Shown: piece after piece, positions 16,596 to 26,082 of the stretch
Layout: each line of letters begins with the position of its first letter
Position numbering within the stretch: position 1 is the stretch's first letter
Source of the DNA: M0108 sp044228795
GTDB lineage: Bacteria; Pseudomonadota; Gammaproteobacteria; Chromatiales; Chromatiaceae
NCBI GenBank assembly: GCA_044228795.1
Contig: JBGAUE010000006.1
Location: 106,641-170,640 of the forward strand
Length of the DNA: 64,000 nucleotides
Direction of reading: 5' to 3'
Program-made: the position numbers and the translations under genes
Notes under the pieces: model-generated
The model's input: the letters and a program-made list of their open reading frames with translations, nothing else
Database searches by the model: none
Told to the model about the DNA's origin: nothing

Positions 16596-18141
16596 ATGCA
16601 TCTCAGTATTCACGACCTACGGCAGATCGACGAAGACTACCTCAACGGATTATCGCCAGAGCAGTTGTGGTCGTTTTCCTAGAAATTACTGGCGGACTTG
16701 ACGAAACGCGTACCCGGCTGAATCAGAACCCATCGAGCAGTTCGCGCCCGCCAGCACCCGCCCGCCCTAGGAGAAGGACAAAATGGCATCGACGATGAGT
16801 TCGCATCGGAAATGGCTGCGGACGAGGCGGCGTCTCAGGATCGGCGCGACGAAGAACCGGACGTTTCCGCGGATGTGGAGCCTGGCAACATTCCGGTGCA
16901 GGACGAGGCGAAGGCGACGAGGAAGACCAAGCCAAATCGGCCAGGAAGACGCAAAGGCGCACTTGGGATCAGCCCCTCACAGCAGTTACCGGTGGATGAC
17001 AAGAGAGATACCGGCCAAAGTCCTGCGGAGATTGCGGTGCACCGTGGGGCGAGGAAATCGAATACCGCCCTTACACGGCCCGCTTTGAGTTCTACGTGGT
17101 ACCGCCCGATGGCACTGAGTGTTGGGTGCTGCCTCAGACCAAGTACACCTATCCTGAGGCCCGCTGCCCCTGTGGTCATGGCACCCGCCAGCGGCGGCCC
17201 GGCCCTCGCGCGCCGTTGGCGGTGCGGGTTGGACGGTCGAAATCAGCGCGTGCACCTGGCCGGACCGACCGTGGTGGCGCTCAATGGCGCCCAGGCTTGG
17301 CCCATGCGCCTATCGCGGGCGTGCATCCAAGTATTTCTGCATGGCTGGTTGGGCCTTGCACTGGGCGAGGCAACCATCAACCGCTGCATTCACGAGGCCG
17401 GTCGTGCTGTGTACCTGGTAAGTTCAAGGCAGCTGCAGGGGGCGGTGCGCTCGAGCGACCTGCTGCATGCTGGCGAGACCCGTTGGAAAGAGCCCGGACG
17501 CCATCTATTGCTCTGGATGTTCACCGGCACCAGCGCGACACTACTAACTGTCGGCAAGCGTATACCCTCGCGGTGCATGCATAACCGCGTGCTGGGCCAA
17601 ACCTGCGCCCCGTGGCTGATATGAGCGACGGCTATTTGGGTTATCGCGACTACGACCAACGCGCCCTGGCTTTCGGAACACAACCCAGATGCCGTCGAGA
17701 CCATCATGCAGGCCGTCTACCAAGCGCGTGACGCCCCGCCTGGCCAACCGTTACGCGATCAGCAAAGCCCTCTGCTGACCACTCTGTTCCATGCCTGCAC
17801 GGACCACACCCCCCCCCCCCCCCCAGTCTAGCCTCGGGAAAATCCGCGCGATGGGGTGCGTGCGAGTTGCTCAACGACGGAGATACCTTCTTGGTCGTGC
17901 TCGACTACCCTTGGCTGTCGCTGACCAATAATGAGGCCGAACGGGCGTTGAGCCATTGGGTGATTTCCCGGAGCATCGGCACGGCAAGCACACGGCCAAG
18001 GGTCCCGCGCCTCCGCCAACCTGGCCAGCATCATCGAGACCTTCCGCAAGCGCTCCCTTTCTCCCCCTGGCCTAACCTCGCCGAGGTCGTCGGGCAACTC
18101 CGACGAGGCTTGCTCTCTACGGCACTACCGATAGCGCCGTA
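16596..18141 (+). pseudogene. Decayed IS66-type transposase, copy 1
   Basis: Pieces of one IS66-family transposase are spread over three frames. The N-terminal part starts MHLSIHDLRQIDEDYLNGLS and meets an in-frame stop at 16680. The Gly-Arg-rich linker GRRKGALG follows. The catalytic part includes WLGLALGEATINRCIHEAGRA and ELLHA-like SDLLHAGETRW. The C-terminal segment is LTNNEAERALSHWVISRSIG. Several frameshifts and a run of 16 C at 17809-17824 interrupt it. It cannot encode an active transposase. No companion tnpA or tnpB reading frame is visible. Family assignment rests on motif order recognised by eye. Confidence 0.85.
17809..17824 (+). repeat. Homopolymer run of 16 C inside the IS66 remnant
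   Basis: A run of 16 consecutive C residues interrupts the decayed transposase. It may be a genuine slippage tract or a base-calling artefact. It adds one of the frameshifts of the pseudogene. Confidence 0.9.
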
Positions 18142-18345
18142 GCCGGTTGTTAGCCCTGCTTGAGTCGCCCAATGGGGTAGAGAGGCTGGACGGCTCTGCG
18201 AATTCTTGGTTTCAGTGATTCGTTGCCTTCACCCTTTGGGGAATGCTAAAATAGGCCAAGTTTAACATCTCAGATTATTATTTATTTAAGGTAACTATTC
18301 AGGTTCAACTTGCTTAACAAACAGCTAAGCAAGTAAATTTGCCTC

Positions 18346-19806
18346 ATGCCTGAGCAGCCCACCGCAACCTCCTCACCCCAGTCACCTGATGACGAATCAA
18401 CCCGTCTACGTCAGGAGAACGCTGAGTTACTTACCCTGGTTGCCGAACAAGCGGTCCTGCTTGAGCAACTGTAACAGCGCATTCAGGAACTGGAAGCACG
18501 CTTGGCCAAGGATAGCCACAACTCCAGCAAACCACCGTTCTCGGATCCCCCTTCAAGAAACCGGTCCCCAAATCCCTGCGGACAAACCGTGGCCAGAAGC
18601 CCGGGGGGAAGCAGCATCCGGGTGCGACGCTGGAACTCGTTGCTCAGCCGGATCATCACGTTACCCTGCCCTTTTTGGGAGTCTGTGCGTGCTGCCAGGA
18701 CTTGAGTGAACTGCCCGCGACGCCCCTGCCCGAGCGTCGTCAGGTCACCGAACTTGTGATCCGCCGCGAGGTCACCGAATACCGCACCGAGGCCGGGCCT
18801 GTCCCTGTGGCTGCGTCCATCGCAGCGCCTGCCCTGACGCGGTGCGCGCCAGTGAAGTATGGCCCTGGGGTGTCGGCTTTTGCCGTCTTCCTCACCCAGT
18901 TTCATCACCTGCCCTATCAGCGCACGGCGGACCTGCTCGCCAGCGTAGCGGGCGTTGCCCTGTCTCCCGGGACGATTTATACCCTGGTGCAGGAGGCGGC
19001 AGCGCGATTAACCGCCACGGTGGCGGCGATTGGTGAGGCCTTGGTCAAGCAGACGGTTGCCCATGCCGACGAGACCGGGGTACGCATCGGCGGCAAACTG
19101 CATTGGCTGCATGTCCTGAGCGCGACCTTGCTCACCTTTTTTGCCGTCCATGCCCAGCGCGGACGCGAGGCCCTCGCGGCGATTGGACTCCTCGCCCGCT
19201 TCCGCGGCATTCTCGTCCATGATCATTGGTCGGCCTACGCTGGCTATGATTGCACGCATGCTTACTGCAATGCGCATCATCTGCGCGAACTGATCGCCAT
19301 GGCCGAAACCTACCCGCGACGACGCTGGCCGCAAGCACTGATCGACGTGCTGTGTGAGGCCAACGCGGCGATCAAACTAGCCTGGGCTTGCGGGCTTCGC
19401 CGCCTTACCCAGCCTCCTGGTCGAGGACTTTTTCACCCGCTATGACGAAATCCTGGCGGCAGCGATCCGCCAGCATCCGCGTGCCTTCCGCCCGCGAGGT
19501 CAACGACGCTGCGTCAAACAGACCACCGCTCATAATCTGATCAGCCGCCTTCAAACCCACCGCGACGAGGTGCTGCGCTTCATCACCGACCTCCAGGTCC
19601 CCTACGACAACAATCTCGCGGAGCGTGACATCCACATGCCCAAGCTTAAGCACAAGGTCTCCGGAGGCTTCCGCGCGTTGGTAGGGGTGCAAGCCTTTGC
19701 CACCATCCGTTCCTACCTCTCGACCTTGCAAATGCGATCCATCGATATCTACCAAGCCTTGGTCTTAATCTTCCAAGGACAGCCGCCTATGCCGCGCCTG
19801 GATTGA
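18346..19806 (+). pseudogene. Decayed IS66-type transposase, copy 2 (distinct from copy 1)
   Basis: This is a second IS66-family transposase of another subgroup. The N-terminus begins MPEQPTATSSPQSPDDES with a leucine-rich heptad region, broken by an in-frame TAA at 18472. The motif LAKDSHNSSKPPFSDPP, typical of the family, follows. After a frameshift near 18560-18600 the catalytic core reads on to about 19400, including VAHADETGVRIGGKLHWLHV and DHWSAYAGYDCTHAYCNAHHLREL. A further frameshift leads to the C-terminal DLQVPYDNNLAERDIHMPKLK segment. The DDE-type core is well conserved, so decay seems younger than in copy 1, but the gene is broken. Confidence 0.87.
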
Positions 19807-20037
19807 GGCAGGCCAGGTGAGCTGAATAGATACCCTTAAGAACATTTGAGTCTCCTCCGAAAAGCCGTTTCTCCTGGGAGGCTCCCCGGTCGCAAGCCTG
19901 AACATCGGGAACGGATGCTCGCCGCGCCTGCGAAGGCGATTTCACCCAATTAAGACACGAAATGGGCTGCTCTGAGGCACTTGTCGGAGGGAAAGGCGCA
20001 ATCGGAGCGGTTGAGGCGTGCTTGTAGGGCCCCCCGC

Positions 20038-21573
20038 TCAAACGAGTATCTCAGCAAATTTCTCCTGGTAAATGACCATGCGTTTTATGTTGATCCACGC
20101 CGCTCGGCACACCGCCCAGAGTTGAACGGCACAGCGGCTGCGGTACTTCAGCTTCTTCTTGCGGGTGTGGTAGGAGAGCTGAAAGATGCTCGCCTCGACG
20201 TTACAGCGGCGGTTGAACAGATCGCGGGGGAGCGCCTCGGTGCGCCGGCGGGCAGGCCGCCACCTCGACGGCTTTGTCGGTGATGTAGCGCCACTTGCTA
20301 TCGGCGCGAAAACAATAGCGCCCGGGCTGGTATTTCTCAGCCAGTTGGCGCTCACCGCTGTCGCGATCGATGACGACGACGCCATCTAAGGTGCGCTCGT
20401 AGTCGTAGCGTCCTGGCTTGCCCGGAAAGCCCGTGAAGTGGATGTCTTTTCCGTGCTCTTGGGCGTAGGCTCCGTTGCTCTCACTGTAGTAGGCGCCGTC
20501 GGCCGAGATCTCTTGGGCCGTGGTCTCAAGCACCTGCTCGCTGCTCTGCACCGCGTCCTTCAGATAGCCATTGTTGGCAGCGGTGGCTGGCTCGACTTGG
20601 ACGTCGACGATGAGGTTGAGCGCCTCCTGGCAGGTCTCGGTGAGGTTGACGCTGTAGCTGCGCACCGTCTCGTCGCGCTTCTTGCGATAGGCAGCGTCTT
20701 CGTCATGCGGCGATTGGAGCGAGTCGGCGCTGATCTCCTGGGTGGGCTTGTGAACACGACGCGGGCCTCTTCGTAGGCCTCGTCGATCAGGTACTGCTCG
20801 AGCAATAGCCGCTCAATGAGCGCGTAGCGCGGGCTGCTCTTGAGGTCGTCAGTCTGATGCAGGCGCAGCAGGAGCTGGCCAAAGTCCTCCAGCCAGGCCT
20901 GCTTGGTCGGCTCCTCAAGGCGATAGATGTGCTGACTGGGGCGCTTGGCGCTCAACCGATCCAACAGGGCTCTGTCGGCTTCGCTCAGACAGGCCTTCTG
21001 CTCAACGCTCAGGCTCTTCCGCAACTCCTGCAAGCAGACAATGATCAGCTGCAGTCGGGTGTATGCGGCCAGATTGCTACCGAGCAGGATGCTGTACATG
21101 CGCAGCTTCTCACCCACAACGCCAAGGCGCTTGGCTTGGTCGCGCGTGAGTTCCTGAAAGACCTCTTGGAGCAGGTTGCCCCCCGTCTCCACCGGGTGGG
21201 CATACCAACGCTGCTTGAACAGGTAGTAGGTCGACTCGACCGGAACCTCGTCGGTGAGATTCAGCAGACCCAGGGCACGTCGTACCAGCAGGTTGAAGTG
21301 GACCGCTTCGAATAACCCCTCGTTACTCCAACCGAAACCTTCCTTTAGGATCAGTATCCCCACCAGCAAGCGCAACGGCGCGTTCGGGCGACCGGTGGCT
21401 TCATCGAACAGTTCGGCAAAGCACTCCTCGGAAACGCCCTTGACGACCTGATCGAGGAAGACGTTGTGCCAGGCGTTCGGATCGTTCAGCTTCTCCTGGT
21501 CGCGCTCGCGCAGAAGCTGCTCAATGTTGCTGAAGAGATCGATCTGGCTGCTGTCTGGGCTGGCTCGGAACAT
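20038..21573 (-). pseudogene. Decayed IS1182-like DDE transposase
   Basis: The N-terminal half is intact from MFRASPDSSQIDLFSNIEQL (start at 21573) for about 260 residues. It includes LRLLVGILILKEGFGWSNE and STYYLFKQRW, typical of IS1182/ISNCY-like transposases. A frameshift near 20750 leads into a second frame containing ISADGAYYSESNG and GYPG-like TGFPGKPGRYDYER. Another near 20230 leads to the conserved end CNVEASIFQLSYHTRKKKLK. The order of motifs shows a single gene broken by two frameshifts. The exact family (IS1182 or a close DDE relative) is less sure than the fact that it is a transposase. Confidence 0.8.
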
Positions 21574-21740
21574 ATGCGCAGGTGCTCGGTTGGGCGCTCG
21601 GTGGCTACGCGCCATTCTACCAGCCACGGCACTCGGACCCCATCGCCTGGAGGACTTTTCGGAGGGGACTCACATTTGCTTACAGCGGAAAAAATCAGTC
21701 AGTGGCATTACAGCCGTGGAATTTTTTGAAACCGTACGGT

Positions 21741-23475
21741 TCAGACAATCATTTTTTGATTCCTTCCTGGACTAGGATCACTGTACAGCGCCTGGATGAT
21801 CGCCAGCTGCGATGGCTTGGCGTGGGTCGCCTTGTGCACATGCAGCGTGAACCCATCTGCCCGGCGAAAGGTGGCGGTCACCCGGCACTGAACGGCGAGG
21901 ATGTCGCGTAGCCTCGACCAGCGCTCGATGATCCCCTGCACACGCGGTCGTCGACGAATCAGTTGCACGAATTGATAGGCCAGGACCGAGATGAACAGGT
22001 GGCCGTCGACCCGCGCCTCGGTGCGGTGGTAGATCGGGCGCAAGCCCAATTCGGACTTGAGGGACTGGACACGGCCTCCAAGTCGGTGAGCATGGTCAAG
22101 TCCGCCACAGGCGCTCAGCGTCCCAGGTCAATTCATTTGTACACAGGCAGTATACCCCGGGATGGGTCGCAGGGTCCCGGCGACCGGCTGAGGTTCCCAG
22201 CGGATTGCCGTGGCGAGTTTGCCCGTGGCATCCGCAAAGATCTCAATGGCATAGTGTTGACCTACCCCGTGACTCTTGACCTTCAGGCGCCCGATGCGCT
22301 CTCCAAGCTTGTCAATTTACTTGATGGTCCGTGGCCGCGCCAAGCCATCATGCAGCGCTTGCAAGGTGGTTTCGAAGCGCTGGGTAAATCGCTAGGAGAT
22401 CCCCTTCTCCTTACCGTCACGGCATTCGAAGAAACAGTTCAGCCGCAACTCCTCACCGTCGACGTCACGCACCCGTTGGATGGCCAGCGCATCACCACTG
22501 GCCGTCGTCAGCGATGTGGCTGCGGTGGCATCGAACTGGCGCTGGCGCTCGCGGCTGACCACCAGATAGCGGTAACCCTAGGTGCGCAGCCACAGGATGT
22601 TCTCCGCCCTTGCGATCCCGGCGTCCATAACATCCAAGGGGCCGCGCGGTGCCCCAATACCCGCAGCATCTCGTCCAGGGTCGTGCTCTGGTTAACCGCG
22701 CCATCGAAGGTTTGGGAGCGGCGCACAATACCACTGTCATGCACCAACCCCAACGTCACCAGCGGACAGTCGCTGCGCTTCTCCTTCGAGTGTCCGCGCC
22801 GGGCCTTCGGGTTACCCGCTTCCGCCCCCTCAAAGAAGGTGTTGGTCAGATCATAAAGGGTGACAGCCCAGCCCAACCGTACAGGTCACTGACGTGCGTA
22901 AAGACCGTCTGCTCAATCACCGCCCGGTGGCGCATCAACAGGTCCGCCCCCTGGTAGAACGGTGCCAGGGTGAGGGTCTTGAAGTCGACCTCCTCCAATT
23001 CCCACAACGCACTGCGCTCACTCAGCCAGCGGTGAGTCGCCCGTTCCGAACCCGGGGCGGCACATGCGTTCAATGATGGCGCCTACAATTAGCGCATGTT
23101 GCTGACCACTCAACTCTAGGACGTGGAGCAGTTCGACGAACTGTACCTGGGCCATGGCCCCAGCGCCACCGAGTTCACGCCCACGTTACGCCGGTGGATC
23201 AGCGCCAGCCAGTCGAATTCGATCCCCTGTACATCGCTTCCCCCCGGAGCCGCCGGTCTGCGGGGCCAGGCCTTGGCGCTCCAACGACCGGGCGAATAGC
23301 CGCTGCGCTTCCCAGCCGACGGGCCCAGAGCCGGCCAGGAAGGCACCCGCTCCGCTCCGCAGTTCCTCCCGCCGCGCACAGAGTGCTGGCCACTCCTCCT
23401 GGGACAGTTGGAATGGTGGCCCAGGTTCAGAAAGGTAACCTGCCGCACCCGTCCGCTCATGCGCTCGGGCTGCAC
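21741..23475 (-). pseudogene. Decayed IS1634-like transposase (IS4 superfamily)
   Basis: Fragments on the minus strand follow the order of an IS1634-type transposase. The N-terminal RVRQVTFLNLGHHSNCP (near 23450) is followed by ALWELEEVDFKTLTLAPFYQ. The central catalytic block is LYDLTNTFFEGAEAGNPKAR with RGHSKEKRSDCPLVTLGLV. The C-terminal RVDGHLFISVLAYQFVQ near 22000 is followed by a segment ending at 21741. Multiple frameshifts separate the pieces. The start is not defined; the boundary given is the first recognisable residue region. Terminal inverted repeats were not identified. Confidence 0.82.
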
Positions 23476-23716
23476 CAGGGGTGGTTGGCGTAGCGTTCCC
23501 CGGTGGCGCTGTTACTGGTATGAGACCGACGGAGGTATATCCCGGTACTTTACAACACCCGTCACCCGTTTCACTCTGGACCTATCGGATAACTTGGCAC
23601 TACACGCGATTTTCGGGAGGCGCGTACAAACGGATCAGAGGGTTAAATACCTCCTGGGGTTGATTTCTAATGGTGTTATGTTAAAGATAGGACTGGGGTG
23701 GTGACGGACTGACCGG

Positions 23717-25330
23717 CCCGCTATGGGGTCACGCCCCTGCTGCTGGAAACCTTCGTCGACGAAAGCCGCTATGCCGGTACCGTCTACCGCGCCGCCAACT
23801 GGCAGCGTCTTGGGACCACTGCTGGCCGGGGCCGGCAGATCGTGCGGTCGGCGCCAAGGGCCTCTATGTGTTGCCTTTGGCCCCGGACTAGCGGGCCCAA
23901 CTCTGCGTCCGGCCGCAGTCGCGGCCGCTCGTCCACGGGGTCCGCGCCGACTCCTGGGTCGAACAGGAATTCGGTCAGGTCGACTTTCCCGATGGCCGCC
24001 TGCGCACCCGCCTGCTTCGCTTGCCCCAGGCCGTGGGCGAATACCCCACGGTTCCCCTGCCGTAGGCGTTGCAGGACGATGCCGGGCAGACCAAAACGGC
24101 CTATCGATTTTTCCATAACTCCCAAGTGGACCTCCCGACCTTACTCAAGCCCTATTATGAGGCGACCCTAGGGCGTATCGCCGCTGAACCGCGGGTGCTG
24201 GTGGTGCAGGACACCACCAGCCACACTTATGCCGCCCTTCCGGCCACCACGGGCCTGAGACCAATCAACACCCGTGCCAAAGGGGCACAGGGGCTCAAAC
24301 TCCACGATACCCTGGCCTTCACCCCCCAAGGGGTGCCGCTGGGGATGGTGGATATCCAGGTGTGGGCGCTAGACCCCGGCCACCCTGGGTCTTAGGCCCA
24401 GCGGCGCCAGGAACGGCCCATCGCGGTGAAGGAAAGCCTGCCCTGGCTGACCGGTTATCGGCGGACCGCCGCGCTTCAACCGCACTGCCCGAATACCCAA
24501 CTCATCAGTATCGCCGACCGCGAGGCTGATCTTTACGACTTGTTCCAGGAGGCCGCGCATGCGCCCCAGGGGCTGGACCTGCTGATCCGCGCCAACGCCG
24601 CGGCCCAGCGCCGGGTCGCCGCGGGTGAGGAACTGACCCCGCTGGGGGACCACCTCGCCAGCCAGCCGGTGACCGGGACCCTGAGCCTGGCCATCCCGCC
24701 ACATGGCGGCCGGCCGGGGCGGGGTTGCCGCGTTGGCCCTGCGCAATGCCGCCATCGACCTGCAATCGCCGCAGCGCTTGCGCACCCCGGCCCAGGCCCT
24801 GTGGGCCGTCTACGTCGTCGAAACTCAGCCGCCGCTGGGCCAGGAGGCCACCGAATGGTTACTGCTCGCCACCGTCCAGACCGCGACCCGGGAGGACGCC
24901 TGCGAACGACTCCAGTGGTATGCCGCGCGCTGGCAGATTGAGGTCTTTCACCGCATTCTCAAAAGCGGCTGTTGCCTCGAGGACCGTTGCCTGGCCGATG
25001 CCCTCAGCCTGCAGGCCTGCCTGGCCCTGGACCTGGTGGTCGCCTGGCGGGTGATGATCCTGGTCAAAATGGGGCTGGAGGTGCCCGAGATCACGTGCAC
25101 CTTCTTCTGCGCCGAGGCCGAGTGGCAGGCCCTCGGCTGCTACCATCACTACACCAACTACCCCGCCAGCAAACTCGCCCAGCCTGGGCGAGGCGCTGCG
25201 GTGGGTGGTGAAGTTCGGCGGCTTCCTCGGCCGCAAGGGCGATGGCCATCCGGGACCTACGGTGGTGTGGCGCGGCCCCGACCACCGAAAATCCCTCTCT
25301 TTCATCCCCAGTTACCGGCCGGCCCCTGAC
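23717..25330 (+). pseudogene. Decayed IS4-type transposase with a DUF4338 (DruA-like) N-terminal remnant
   Basis: The 5' end encodes RYGVTPLLLETFVDESRYAG followed by TVYRAANWQRLG, the C-terminal signature of DUF4338, the domain also called DruA. After frameshifts comes an IS50/Tn5-like IS4 transposase. Its DNA-binding part is EQEFGQVDFPDGRLRTRLL; the core has VLVVQDTTSHTYAA and TTGLRPINTR; the C-terminal catalytic segment is RWQIEVFHRILKSGCCLEDR. In-frame stops at about 24063 and 24393 and several frameshifts inactivate it. The N-terminal part of DUF4338 is missing. Similar fused architectures occur in transposases, so the DruA-like part is not by itself evidence of defence. Confidence 0.78.
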
Positions 25331-26082
25331 CCACCGTGTCCAGTATGGGTAATAGACAGCCGGGGGGGGCCGGATTATGTGCCCTGTATCGGAGGCAACT
25401 TTAACGATACCCGGTTCGGAGTCTACAAACGGGTAGTCGGTTCGGGCAACGGTATGGCCTTTAGGGGATCGCCTTACAGCAGACCCCAAGGAACGCCATC
25501 GGATCTACGATGCTACCCAAGCCCGGATGCGGCGCTTACTGGATAGCCAGTTCCCCTTCTTCACGGATTTGATTTCTTAGCTTAATATGATACCCAGAAA
25601 CTCATGAATATAGCGTCGTTGCAGGTGGTCGCCTGGCTCTTCCGAGGATGGGATGTCCTTTTGGGCAATTGCTCATCATGACATTTCTCCGCGTATTCCA
25701 AATTGGAGTGAATGTGCCACTTAATCGGTTCTAATTATTATCATGCCTGGCCATTATCAGGAAGCGATGGGGTATTGGCGGTATAGGCTCATCCAACCCA
25801 GCCAAGCCGCGGAAGCTTAGCGGCCATGATAAAGCCGCGAATAATGCGATATCAGAAGTTCCCAAGGTATCCCGGCATATTCCTAGTGCTGAGTTGATGG
25901 TAGGAACCCTACAGGCATTTTTTAGCTAGACAGGTTAATTCTTGTTCCACGTGGAACAAGGTGTGATGCGTGGCGAAAAAAAATGAATCCTCACTTCCTA
26001 GATAGTGATCTTGGCGCTTCAGGTAAAATACACATCTAGGTCGAGAAATCCGACGCAGAACTCATCCAGGTACCCTTACACC
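25331..26082. other. Non-coding spacer before gyrB with a parS-like site
   Basis: About 750 bp contain no supported gene. A short open stretch ending at 25579 (ATQARMRRLLDSQFPFFTD) looks like the C-terminal end of another lost gene but is not recognised. The region is AT-richer than its surroundings and contains the palindrome at 25941-25960. gyrB promoter elements should be here, but none was convincing. Confidence 0.5.
25941..25960. promoter_or_regulatory. parS-like centromere site, right copy (20-bp perfect palindrome)
   Basis: The core TGTTCCACGTGGAACA at 25943-25958 is identical to the pseudomonad parS consensus, and the symmetry extends to a perfect 20-bp palindrome. It lies about 120 bp upstream of gyrB. 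With the left copy at 16416 it brackets the transposase cluster. Binding by the ParB of this genome is inferred. Confidence 0.85.

Noticed and set aside
23717..24060. DruA-like sequence as a sign of a Druantia defence system
   Set aside because: Only the end of the domain is present, it is fused to a transposase and it is broken. No druB, druC, druD or druE gene is nearby.
25440..25579. Short open frame ending in ATQARMRRLLDSQFPFFTD as a real gene
   Set aside because: It is about 45 codons long without a start codon or recognised family, and sits in a decayed region; at most a fragment.
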